Assembly: GCA_012271065.1 (NCBI GenBank)
Contig: JAAXHE010000114.1
Coordinates: 1-5,638 of the forward strand
Direction: 5' to 3'
Source: Candidatus Latescibacterota bacterium
GTDB taxonomy: Bacteria; Latescibacterota; UBA2968; GCA-2709665
Length of the DNA: 5,638 nucleotides
In this document: piece by piece, positions 1-5,534 of the stretch
Layout of the letters: every line of letters begins with the position of its first letter
Position numbering within the stretch: position 1 is the first letter of the stretch
The notes under the pieces: model-generated
Databases searched by the model: none
Told to the model about the DNA's origin: nothing
The model's input: the letters and a program-made list of their open reading frames with translations, nothing else
Program-made: the position numbers and the translations under genes

Positions 1-24
1 TGATTTATTTCGGATTAAGGTTAG

Positions 25-354
25 TCAAACCGGGTCCGCGTATTCCATTTCGGTATCCAGAAAGACCTCGTGAATCTCAAGATGGCTTGAGTCGGAAAAC
101 GCCCGCTTCGGCAGCGTTCCCGATCTGGAATGACCCTTCTGAAATTCTTCCGAATTCACCCAATTCTTGAAATCCTCCCGCGTCTCCCAGAAGGTAAGGA
201 CCACGTAAGGCTGGTCGGCTTTAGTTGGCCTCAACACCTTGTTGGAAATAAACCCCGGCATTCCGTCCACGAGATGTGCGCGGTTACGAAACCGCTCTTC
301 GAACTGCTCGGCGTATTCCGGAGTTACGTAAATGCGATTGGCAACAGCAATCAT
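25..354 (-). CDS. IsdG/HmoA-like haem-degrading monooxygenase (ABM fold), 109 aa
   Basis: A 109-residue protein without signal peptide, so cytoplasmic. It looks like the antibiotic biosynthesis monooxygenase (ABM, dimeric ferredoxin-like alpha/beta barrel) family, specifically the branch that includes IsdG, IsdI and HmoA/HmoB. The IsdG catalytic residues are Asn7, Trp67 and His77. Here Asn6 (in AVANR), Trp65 (in FKNWVNSEEF) and His75 (in FQKGHS) occupy equivalent places, and the ten-residue Trp-to-His spacing is identical. The block MPGFISNKVLRP at 32-43 is typical of the family. Such enzymes cleave haem and release iron in the cytosol. I chose the ATG at 354 because a GGGAGG ribosome binding site lies 6 bases upstream and the protein then begins in the family's usual way (MIAVANR). 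The open frame continues upstream to 759, but that part is antisense-frame noise over the HmuY gene. It is the last gene of the set, 26 bases after the HmuY gene. Substrate is inferred: some ABM proteins act on quinones or polyketides instead. Confidence 0.85.
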   Translation of the reverse strand: MIAVANRIYVTPEYAEQFEERFRNRAHLVDGMPGFISNKVLRPTKADQPYVVLTFWETREDFKNWVNSEEFQKGHSRSGTLPKRAFSDSSHLEIHEVFLDTEMEYADPV

Positions 355-360
355 AGCGAA

Positions 361-366
361 CCTCCC
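361..366 (-). promoter_or_regulatory. Ribosome binding site of the IsdG-like gene
   Basis: The minus strand reads GGGAGG here, 6 bases before the ATG at 354. It fixes the start of the small monooxygenase-like gene and rules out the much longer open frame that runs up to 759. It lies in the 26-base gap after the stop codon of the HmuY gene. Confidence 0.8.
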
Positions 367-380
367 GTGCGTTGTGTCAG

Positions 381-1574
381 TCAACGAAACGAGCGCGAGC
401 CGTCTGGTTGATACGTGTACGTGAAATGATAGAAGCGGGATCTTGCGTCTCCAGTCGGAACCGCCTCCCCTCCCTGGTAATAGCTTGTGAACTTGAGCTT
501 GGCATATCGCCCGTCGGCTGTGCGAACCACAATCACGATGCCCGGGTTCATCAGAATCTGATGGCTTGGCGGCCCCGTATAGGTATACCATTGCCTGGAT
601 ACCGCCGGTTGTCCCTCCTGATCGACGGCGTATTCGGAATCGGGCGCCGTAGACAGTGTATCGTAATCCGTCGCGGTCAGCACGATCGCTCCACCCTCGC
701 CCGGACCGCTGGTTCCACTGTTGGTCAGTACCGTCGTGGACCTGAACGCGAGATCCCACTTTGTGGAATTGGAGTCTGCCCGGGCGACAAGGCCGCTGTC
801 GCGAAGACTGTAAAAAGTGAAGGCGCCCACGTTTCCCGTGTCGGCGGCGACGTCGCGGGCCATGACTTCCGTAAGCGTTGTGATCTCCATGGATGGTCCG
901 GCAAAGGAGCGTGAGCCATCAGGCTGGAATGTATAGGTGAAATTCAGAAAGCGCCCCCTCGCATCTGCTGACGAAGGAACTGCCTCCCCGCCTTTATAAT
1001 AACTCGTGAACTTGAGCTTGGCGTATCTTCCGTCGGCCGTGCGAACGACCAACACCACGCCCGGATTGATCAGGATGTGATGGCTGGGCGGGCCGGTGTA
1101 CGTGTACCACGCGCGTCCAATGGCGGGTTGTCCTTCCGTGTCAACCGCATATTCAGAATCGGGCGCCATTGAGAGGGCATCGTAGTCCGTTTCCGTCAGC
1201 ATGATCGCGCCGCCCTCGCCCGGTCCGCTGCTGCCGCCGTTGATCAGGACTGTCGTCGATTTGAACGCGAGGTCCCACTTCGTGGAATTGGAATCGGCCC
1301 GGGCGACGATGGCGCTGTCGCGCAGGCTGTAATAGGTGAAGACGTCCTGCCGGTCGGGGTCGGCAGGAAGGTCGCGGACCACGACCTCCGTCAATGTTTC
1401 TATTGGCGCGGAGACTAGCGAGGCCGAACCGCCGAATGCACGCGCGAACAATAGAAAGTCCTGAAAATCGACTTCGCCGCTGCCGTCGAAATCTGCGTCG
1501 CCAGCCATCTGGGCGAGAAGCGGAACGGCTGCAAGGACGATAACGCAGGCGTAGAACAAGCGTCGCAAATTCAC
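381..1574 (-). CDS. Exported EF-hand protein with two tandem HmuY-like haem-binding domains, 397 aa
   Basis: Residues 1-21 or 1-24 form a Sec signal peptide (NLRR, hydrophobic core, LLA or AQMA cleavage); there is no lipobox cysteine at its end. Residues 28-39 fit a calcium-binding EF-hand loop (D28, D30, S32, G33, V35, D36, D39), like a single dockerin/FlgD-type repeat. Two HmuY-like units follow at about 58-224 and 230-396, with the family's features: KWDLAF, the GPGEGGAI turn, YTYTGPPSH, the VVRTADGRYAKLKFTSYY strands and a closing FTYT-QPDGSRSF. By hand count the units share about 129 of 167 residues. HmuY of Porphyromonas is a secreted or surface haem-binding protein, and I infer haem capture here. 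Known HmuY proteins have one domain of about 200 residues, so the doubling and the EF-hand are unusual. In each unit only one His is at a shared position (H165/H338), so the bis-His ligation of P. gingivalis HmuY is not evident. Start is GTG, 5 bases after GGGAGG. Confidence 0.85.
   Translation of the reverse strand: MNLRRLFYACVIVLAAVPLLAQMAGDADFDGSGEVDFQDFLLFARAFGGSASLVSAPIETLTEVVVRDLPADPDRQDVFTYYSLRDSAIVARADSNSTKWDLAFKSTTVLINGGSSGPGEGGAIMLTETDYDALSMAPDSEYAVDTEGQPAIGRAWYTYTGPPSHHILINPGVVLVVRTADGRYAKLKFTSYYKGGEAVPSSADARGRFLNFTYTFQPDGSRSFAGPSMEITTLTEVMARDVAADTGNVGAFTFYSLRDSGLVARADSNSTKWDLAFRSTTVLTNSGTSGPGEGGAIVLTATDYDTLSTAPDSEYAVDQEGQPAVSRQWYTYTGPPSHQILMNPGIVIVVRTADGRYAKLKFTSYYQGGEAVPTGDARSRFYHFTYTYQPDGSRSFR
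387..887 (-). repeat. HmuY-like unit 2 (C-terminal copy of tandem duplication)
   Basis: Encodes residues 230-396 of the double HmuY protein. It aligns with unit 1 at a constant offset of 173 codons up to a one-codon gap near its end (SSADAR in unit 1, TGDAR here), then 172. In the 17 identical residues V350-Y366, seven codons differ from unit 1 and all seven changes are silent. Confidence 0.9.
903..1403 (-). repeat. HmuY-like unit 1 (N-terminal copy of tandem duplication)
   Basis: Encodes residues 58-224 of the double HmuY protein. About 77 percent of residues match unit 2. Differences cluster at the N-terminal edge (residues 64-81, around LPADPDRQD) and in a few loop positions, while the central strands are nearly unchanged. 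A five-residue linker (AGPSM, 225-229) separates the units, so they are likely to fold as separate beads. Confidence 0.9.
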
Positions 1575-1579
1575 AACAT

Positions 1580-1585
1580 CCTCCC
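1580..1585 (-). promoter_or_regulatory. Ribosome binding site of the HmuY-like gene, deciding a GTG start
   Basis: The minus strand reads GGGAGG, 5 bases before the GTG at 1574. An ATG two bases downstream of this site (1579-1577) is out of frame and reads ATG TTG TGA, so GTG is the working start; the signal peptide begins right there. Confidence 0.8.
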
Positions 1586-1601
1586 TATGAAGGTATGTGG
1601 A

Positions 1602-1627
1602 AGTAGATCGGCCTCTACCGATCTACT
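1602..1627 (-). promoter_or_regulatory. Perfect 10-bp inverted repeat in the leader of the HmuY-like gene
   Basis: The arms AGTAGATCGG (1602-1611) and CCGATCTACT (1618-1627) are exact reverse complements around a 6-base loop. In minus-strand RNA this is a stable hairpin ending 16 bases before the GGGAGG site of the HmuY-like gene. It is followed by CTTCCACAT rather than a run of U, so it is not a textbook intrinsic terminator. It could be an operator, an mRNA processing or stabilising hairpin, or an attenuator. The structure is seen directly; its role is not. Confidence 0.5.
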
Positions 1628-1656
1628 CGGCGCAAGGCGTCCGGCAGGGTGCCGAG
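1626..1656 (-). promoter_or_regulatory. Second inverted repeat (6-bp arms) next to the first, DHOR-HmuY gap
   Basis: CTCGGC (1626-1631) pairs with GCCGAG (1651-1656). An alternative hairpin inside it, CGGCA (1642-1646) with TGCCG (1650-1654) around three bases, shares bases 1651-1654 with the outer stem, so the two exclude each other. It overlaps the stronger repeat at 1602-1627 by two bases. The whole gap (1575-1698) has no open frame I would call a gene. Confidence 0.3.
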
Positions 1657-1698
1657 GATGTTTCGTCCAGCCGATTTTCATCGCGCCAGGTTGGCTTT

Positions 1699-3084
1699 CT
1701 ACAACGATCGCAAGAACGCGAGCAGGGCTTCCCGATTTTCCGTGGAAAGCCGGCGCACGGCTTCGCGCGACCGTTCGGCTTCGCCGCCGTGAAACATAAT
1801 CGCTTCCAGCAGGGTCAACGCCCTGCCGTCGTGCAGGAATCCCGGCGGAATGCCATTGACGGTTTCCGTGAGCCCAAGGCCCCAGAGCGCCGGCGTCTTC
1901 CATTCGCGCCCCGTGGCTTCGAAGTCCGGTCGATCGTCGGCCAGGGCGTCGCCCATGTCGTGCAGCAGCAGATCGGTATAGGGATGGATGATCTGGCCGG
2001 ATAATGCCGCGATCGGGTGGCTGCCCGTCCGGAACGTGGTCGTATGGCAGCCGGCGCAACCCGTCGATTCAAAGAGAATCTCACCGCGAATGACCTGGGG
2101 ATCGTCCCAATTGCGCCGTGCGGGTACGGCGAGCGTCTGGATATAAAACGTCGTGATGTCCAGAATCTCCTGCGTAATCTCCGGATCGTCGTCGCGGCCG
2201 TCGTATTGAGTCTGCCCCCATACCGATTCAATGGGAAAGTATGGACTGGTAACGCCCATGTCCTCTTTGTACGCGCTCGCGACCTGCTGCAATATATCGG
2301 GATTGTTGGCTTTCCGGCCGAAACGTCCGAGTTCCGTCTGGCCCGTCCGGAAATTATGCACGTAGTTGGGACGGCCCGAAATTCCGTCGCCGTCGGCGTC
2401 CGCGGGATCCGACAGGGCGAGAATGTCAGACTCGGAAATCGCTTCGAGAAGACCGCGACCGAATACGGGCGGCGCCATGCGCGCCGACAGGAGCACGCCG
2501 GCTGGCAAAGGTTGATACGTGTCTACTATGTAGTAGACGGGGTGTTTCAGGTAGACCTCCTCGCCGTCCGCGAGCCTTTCCACCGTTTCGAACGAGCTGA
2601 CCTGAACCCGTGCTTCGGGTTGAACGCCATAGTTCGCGCGGTCGCCGAGCTGGATCCCGAAACCCGGAACAGGCGCCGGACCGCCGTGCGGGGAAAAACC
2701 GGGAAGGCTGATGCGCAGGAGCATGGAGCCAACGAAGGGTGGCTCCACCCCGAATGACCCGCGGCCTCGCCCGTCGCGCAAGTGACATCCCACGCAGGAT
2801 GTGTGGCTGAATACGGGGCCCGCGCCGGGGTTCACCTCCGCGGGCGGGGTGACGAAAACCTGTTCGAAGGTGGCATCACCCGCGAGAAACTTCTCAAGTT
2901 CGCTGGCCGAGAGCGTCGGAATGGGCATTTCAAACGCCTGACTGGAGGCGTCGAAAACGGTCGCCTGCCCGCCCGACAGGGGTCTGGTTTCGTCTGGAAC
3001 TGGCGAAATCGTCTCTTCGCTGCCACAAGCGGTAGTGAACAGCAACGCGGTGATGACACTCCGAATTTTGCCGGGAATTTTCAC
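1699..3084 (-). CDS. Di-heme oxidoreductase, DUF1111/DHOR family, predicted lipoprotein, 461 aa
   Basis: An envelope c-type cytochrome of the CcpA/MauG-related di-heme oxidoreductase (DUF1111) family. Two haem c attachment motifs are visible: CVGCH at 97-101 and CAGCH at 343-347. Between them is the acidic DADADGDGISGRPN block (227-240), common in this family and probably metal-binding. Further family marks are ARMAPPVFGRGLLEAI (201-216), LLHDMGD (373-379), EWKTPALWG (394-402) and FLHDGRALTLLEAI followed by HGGEA (417-436). Length is normal. The N terminus (KIPGKIR, hydrophobic stretch, TTAC20) looks like a lipoprotein signal, though Thr at -3 is less usual than Leu. Proteins of this type are commonly encoded beside imelysins, as here; the reaction is unproven, and peroxidase or thiol oxidation has been suggested. 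The start is GTG at 3084; an in-frame stop at 3103-3105 allows nothing further upstream, and I see no good ribosome binding site. Confidence 0.9.
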   Translation of the reverse strand: MKIPGKIRSVITALLFTTACGSEETISPVPDETRPLSGGQATVFDASSQAFEMPIPTLSASELEKFLAGDATFEQVFVTPPAEVNPGAGPVFSHTSCVGCHLRDGRGRGSFGVEPPFVGSMLLRISLPGFSPHGGPAPVPGFGIQLGDRANYGVQPEARVQVSSFETVERLADGEEVYLKHPVYYIVDTYQPLPAGVLLSARMAPPVFGRGLLEAISESDILALSDPADADGDGISGRPNYVHNFRTGQTELGRFGRKANNPDILQQVASAYKEDMGVTSPYFPIESVWGQTQYDGRDDDPEITQEILDITTFYIQTLAVPARRNWDDPQVIRGEILFESTGCAGCHTTTFRTGSHPIAALSGQIIHPYTDLLLHDMGDALADDRPDFEATGREWKTPALWGLGLTETVNGIPPGFLHDGRALTLLEAIMFHGGEAERSREAVRRLSTENREALLAFLRSL

Positions 3085-3089
3085 GAGTT

Positions 3090-3105
3090 TGAGATCTTGT
3101 TCTCA
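3090..3105 (-). promoter_or_regulatory. Inverted repeat TGAGA-N6-TCTCA at the start of the di-heme oxidoreductase gene
   Basis: Five-base arms (3090-3094 and 3101-3105) around 6 bases lie only 5 bases upstream of the GTG at 3084, in the place where a ribosome binding site should be. Short enough to be chance, but it coincides with the one gene of the set lacking a Shine-Dalgarno sequence. Confidence 0.25.
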
Positions 3106-3133
3106 GTCGATTGGGTGGGCAGACATGAACACT

Positions 3134-3173
3134 GAGCCGACGGGGCATCTTCGAAAGCCTGTCCTATCGGCTC
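3134..3173 (-). promoter_or_regulatory. Inverted repeat with 7-bp arms in the imelysin-DHOR gap
   Basis: GAGCCGA (3134-3140) and TCGGCTC (3167-3173) are exact reverse complements with 26 bases between them; inside is a smaller possible stem (GGC with GCC around a TTTCGAAGAT loop on the minus strand). It begins 22 bases after the imelysin stop. No U-run follows, so I do not call it a terminator. It may be an mRNA processing or 3'-end protecting structure. The rest of 3085-3195 shows nothing else I can support. Confidence 0.3.
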
Positions 3174-3195
3174 TCGTGCAGTTACGCGGTCCCTT

Positions 3196-4272
3196 TTATG
3201 GCTCTGCGTTCACCAGGCGCAAGACGTCGCCTTCCAGGGTCGCCTGCATCGTGGCGATGGCCTGCTGTGCAGCCGTGATCTGCGCGGCGTCAGTGGCCAG
3301 AGCGTCGCGGAACGGGAAGGAGATCTTTCCGATTTCCTCAATTGCCGTTTCAATTTCGTCCTTTAGCCGCTGGTCGAGCGTGGCGTTCTTGCTCCTGACA
3401 AAAAAGTCGAGGCCCACTGCCTCAACATTGTAGCCGCCGGTGTACACGTGCCAGATCCCGCGGATATTGTTCTGGAAATCGAGCAGAGAATTGAAGCTGA
3501 ACTGAGATTCGACCAGACGCGTGTCCTGTTCGTTGAAGGGGTCGGCGATTTTACCGTTGCCGACTTCGTCGGCGATGCCAACCATGCCGTTAATGATCTC
3601 CTGAACGGCCGCTTTCTGCGTGGTATAGGTGTTGCTGCCCGCGCCCGCGTCCACGACCTGATCGCGGAAGTTGCCGCCCGATCCACTCCAGTCGGTATAC
3701 ATTGCATTGGCCGCATCCTCGAGCAATTCCGTGGCCGCGATCAGGTAGTCGAATTGACGCGGCGTGAAATCACTGACGGATTTGCTGCCGCCCACGTCAT
3801 AAAGCAGAAACTCAATCGTATGAAATCCCTTGAGCGTGTTTTCCAGGTTGTTTACGGAAGTCTTGGTTAGCGGATCGCTACCGGACAGTACAGCTTCCAG
3901 GTCCGCGCGGTTTACGGGCCAGGAATCCAGCGCCGGATCGTAGCCCTTGAAATCCACCGGGCCGAACAGGAAGGCCTCGCTTCGTTCCCAGGGCTGCCGC
4001 GAGGCCACCCACGCGGCGCGCGCGGTTGACAACGTGGCTGGCGATGGACTGGCCTGGAGATTGCGAACGGCGACGAGGAGGTCCGTAGATTTATCGGCAA
4101 GATCCTTATAAATGGGGATCACCGTTTTGTCGGAAAAATCGGTCAGGATCGATGAAAAATCGAACCCGGGATCCGGTTCAGGTTCCGGAGCCACGGGGTT
4201 TTCATCGTCGCCGCCGCATGCGGCGAGTGAAACGGTCAGCAAGAGACTGAACAGAGTTTTGACGGATTTCAT
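3196..4272 (-). CDS. Imelysin-family (peptidase M75 / ICMP-like) lipoprotein, 358 aa
   Basis: A lipoprotein signal (KSVKTLFSLLLTVSLAAC, Cys19) is followed by an acidic, Pro-rich linker (DDENPVAPEPEPDPG, 22-36) and an all-helical imelysin domain. The family's GxHxxE motif is present as GFHTIE at 149-154, and other typical stretches are AAWVASRQPWERSEAFLFGP (86-105) and ESQFSFNSLLDFQNNIRGIW (255-274). Imelysins include the iron-regulated IrpA and ICMP of Pseudomonas, and resemble EfeO; a role in iron uptake is likely, while peptidase activity is doubtful for many members. GGAGG at 4281-4285 sits 8 bases before the ATG at 4272; an ATG five codons upstream overlaps that site and is rejected. The gene starts 20 bases after the porin stop and precedes the di-heme oxidoreductase gene, the usual partner. 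It is probably exposed in the periplasm; which membrane anchors it cannot be decided here. Confidence 0.9.
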   Translation of the reverse strand: MKSVKTLFSLLLTVSLAACGGDDENPVAPEPEPDPGFDFSSILTDFSDKTVIPIYKDLADKSTDLLVAVRNLQASPSPATLSTARAAWVASRQPWERSEAFLFGPVDFKGYDPALDSWPVNRADLEAVLSGSDPLTKTSVNNLENTLKGFHTIEFLLYDVGGSKSVSDFTPRQFDYLIAATELLEDAANAMYTDWSGSGGNFRDQVVDAGAGSNTYTTQKAAVQEIINGMVGIADEVGNGKIADPFNEQDTRLVESQFSFNSLLDFQNNIRGIWHVYTGGYNVEAVGLDFFVRSKNATLDQRLKDEIETAIEEIGKISFPFRDALATDAAQITAAQQAIATMQATLEGDVLRLVNAEP

Positions 4273-4280
4273 GGGTGTTG

Positions 4281-4285
4281 CCTCC
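4281..4285 (-). promoter_or_regulatory. Ribosome binding site of the imelysin gene
   Basis: GGAGG on the minus strand, 8 bases before the ATG at 4272. It overlaps the alternative ATG at 4287-4285, which is why the shorter protein, starting MKSVK at the signal peptide, is chosen. It lies inside the 20-base gap to the porin gene, suggesting co-transcription. Confidence 0.8.
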
Positions 4286-4292
4286 ATAGGAA

Positions 4293-5534
4293 TTAAAACT
4301 GAAAACCAACTGCGAAACTTGCCGTGTTTTCGCCGTTGAAATTCGAGGCGCCGAGCCGACGCATGGCGTAGTCGCCCTTAAGAACAACGGCGTTTTCCAT
4401 GATGTAGTTGAGACCCAGCGTGTAAACCACACGTTTGAAGCGTGGATTGTCGAAAAACCCCGCCGGCACGTTCGCCATTGTGTCGTAGCTGTCAAATCTC
4501 GCAAACACGTAGACCTGATCTTCAGGCCTCGACGTGAAAGTGGGCAGAATATCGACGCCAGCTTCGAAATATGACGCATAGGCGGCGCTGGCAACCGGCG
4601 TGCGTAACACGTCGAGATTGTTGGACAGAGATCGGTTGCGCTGGCTTACGATGTCAGCGTTCTGCAGCTGTCCGTAGAGATACATGCCCTGCGCACGCAG
4701 ACGCTTGTATCGCAGTACGGCGTGGACATCGAATATGGATATCGTGGCACTGATGCCCTTCATATCGGGCTTGGGCCGGTTGTCGGCGCTGTTGCCGCGA
4801 TAGCCGGATACACCAAGGGTGAGACCATCCGCAAGACGGTAGTCCAGACGACCCGCGAGGGCCATGTTCGATGCCTGAACTTCCTCGAAGCGCGTCTGGT
4901 GGCCGCCAACAATCCAGTTTTGTGAACTGAAACCCGTGGCGTCCATGCCGTTGACGAGTTGAATCTGGTAGCTCAGACGATCGCTGTGGCCGCTGATTTC
5001 AATGCCGGTTTCGTGCCATATTGCGGGAATGACCGAGGTTTCCGACTCAGGACGTCGCGTTCCGAAAAAACTCGTGGGGTGGTAAAGCTCCGTGGTGAGT
5101 CCTACGGCAACGTAGAAGTGGCCCAGACGGACGTTGAAGGCGTCGCTGAACTCGCGTTTGATGTAGAGTTCTTCGAGGATGACTTCACCGCCTTTTTCCA
5201 CTTCGGATTCGTACTCACCGAATTCCTCGTATTCAATTTCGAGGGCGCCCCCTGTACCGCCGTGTTCAATTTCCACTTCAGTTTCAAATTCGACACCGTG
5301 CAGCAGGTGGGTTTCCAGCTCGAGCGCCAGTCGCGTGACGTCGATAATCGCGCGACTGTCCGGCGGTGAACCCGTCGGGCTGCTCTTCTGATCCGGGCCG
5401 TAGTCGAAATGCGAATAGATGAGCTCGCCGTATCCCGTGAGTTTTATTCTCGGTTCCGACTTTTCATTTTCGCCCGTGACGTTCACAGGCAGCACGAACA
5501 ACAGAAAAATACTAAATGAGAAGATTCCTTTCAT
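4293..5534 (-). CDS. Outer-membrane beta-barrel / porin-like protein, 413 aa
   Basis: Residues 1-20 are a Sec signal peptide (KGIFSFSIFLLFVLPVNVTG). The mature protein shows alternating polar/hydrophobic strands throughout (for example YQIQLVNG, MALAGRLDYRLADGLTLGVSGYRG, QVYVFARFDSY) and ends in SFAVGFQF with a terminal Phe, the usual signal for outer-membrane barrel insertion. I see no TonB box or plug domain, so it is not a TonB-dependent receptor; length and pattern resemble OprO/P-like or other 14-18-strand porins, but I do not recognise an exact family. Residues 72-122 are strikingly acidic, with 18 Glu in 51 positions, many as E-x-E alternation (VEFETEVEIE, LEIEYEEFGEYESEVE), possibly lining a cation-attracting pore or loop. 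The ATG at 5534 has GGGAGG 3 bases upstream and starts the signal peptide; the frame is open to an ATG at 5618, but that would put 28 hydrophilic residues ahead of it. First gene of the set in this window. Confidence 0.8.
   Translation of the reverse strand: MKGIFSFSIFLLFVLPVNVTGENEKSEPRIKLTGYGELIYSHFDYGPDQKSSPTGSPPDSRAIIDVTRLALELETHLLHGVEFETEVEIEHGGTGGALEIEYEEFGEYESEVEKGGEVILEELYIKREFSDAFNVRLGHFYVAVGLTTELYHPTSFFGTRRPESETSVIPAIWHETGIEISGHSDRLSYQIQLVNGMDATGFSSQNWIVGGHQTRFEEVQASNMALAGRLDYRLADGLTLGVSGYRGNSADNRPKPDMKGISATISIFDVHAVLRYKRLRAQGMYLYGQLQNADIVSQRNRSLSNNLDVLRTPVASAAYASYFEAGVDILPTFTSRPEDQVYVFARFDSYDTMANVPAGFFDNPRFKRVVYTLGLNYIMENAVVLKGDYAMRRLGASNFNGENTASFAVGFQF

Noticed and set aside
355..759. 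Upstream extension of the IsdG-like gene as a 244-residue protein
   Set aside because: It overlaps the second HmuY unit in another frame, is rich in Arg/Gly/Ser without family resemblance, and the real start at 354 has a good ribosome binding site and the family's standard N terminus.
372..914. Plus-strand open frame of 180 residues over the HmuY region
   Set aside because: Antisense to the well-supported HmuY units, with no recognisable start context or domain.
387..1403. Mobile element or recent assembly duplication behind the internal repeat
   Set aside because: The copies differ by many silent changes and a one-codon gap, so this is an old, functional domain duplication and not an assembly artefact; no transposase or terminal repeats flank it.
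381..1574. Lipoprotein anchoring of the double HmuY protein through Cys10
   Set aside because: Cys10 sits in the first part of the signal peptide, before the hydrophobic core is complete, and Ala-type cleavage sites follow at 21-24. An ordinary secreted protein fits better.
1602..1656. Intrinsic terminator between the di-heme oxidoreductase and HmuY genes
   Set aside because: The hairpins are real, but no run of U follows either on the minus-strand RNA. Kept only as inverted repeats.
2017..2757. Plus-strand open frame of 246 residues across the di-heme oxidoreductase gene
   Set aside because: It lies antisense to a gene with unmistakable CXXCH motifs; the translation is Arg-rich and matches nothing I know. 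An antisense shadow of GC-rich coding DNA.
4202..4594. Minus-strand open frame bridging the porin and imelysin genes
   Set aside because: Out of frame with both strongly supported genes, with Arg/Thr-rich noise composition. No ribosome binding site preference over the real imelysin start.
4293..5534. TonB-dependent receptor instead of a porin
   Set aside because: The protein is too short (413 residues) and shows no plug domain or TonB box; the strands begin almost directly after the signal peptide.
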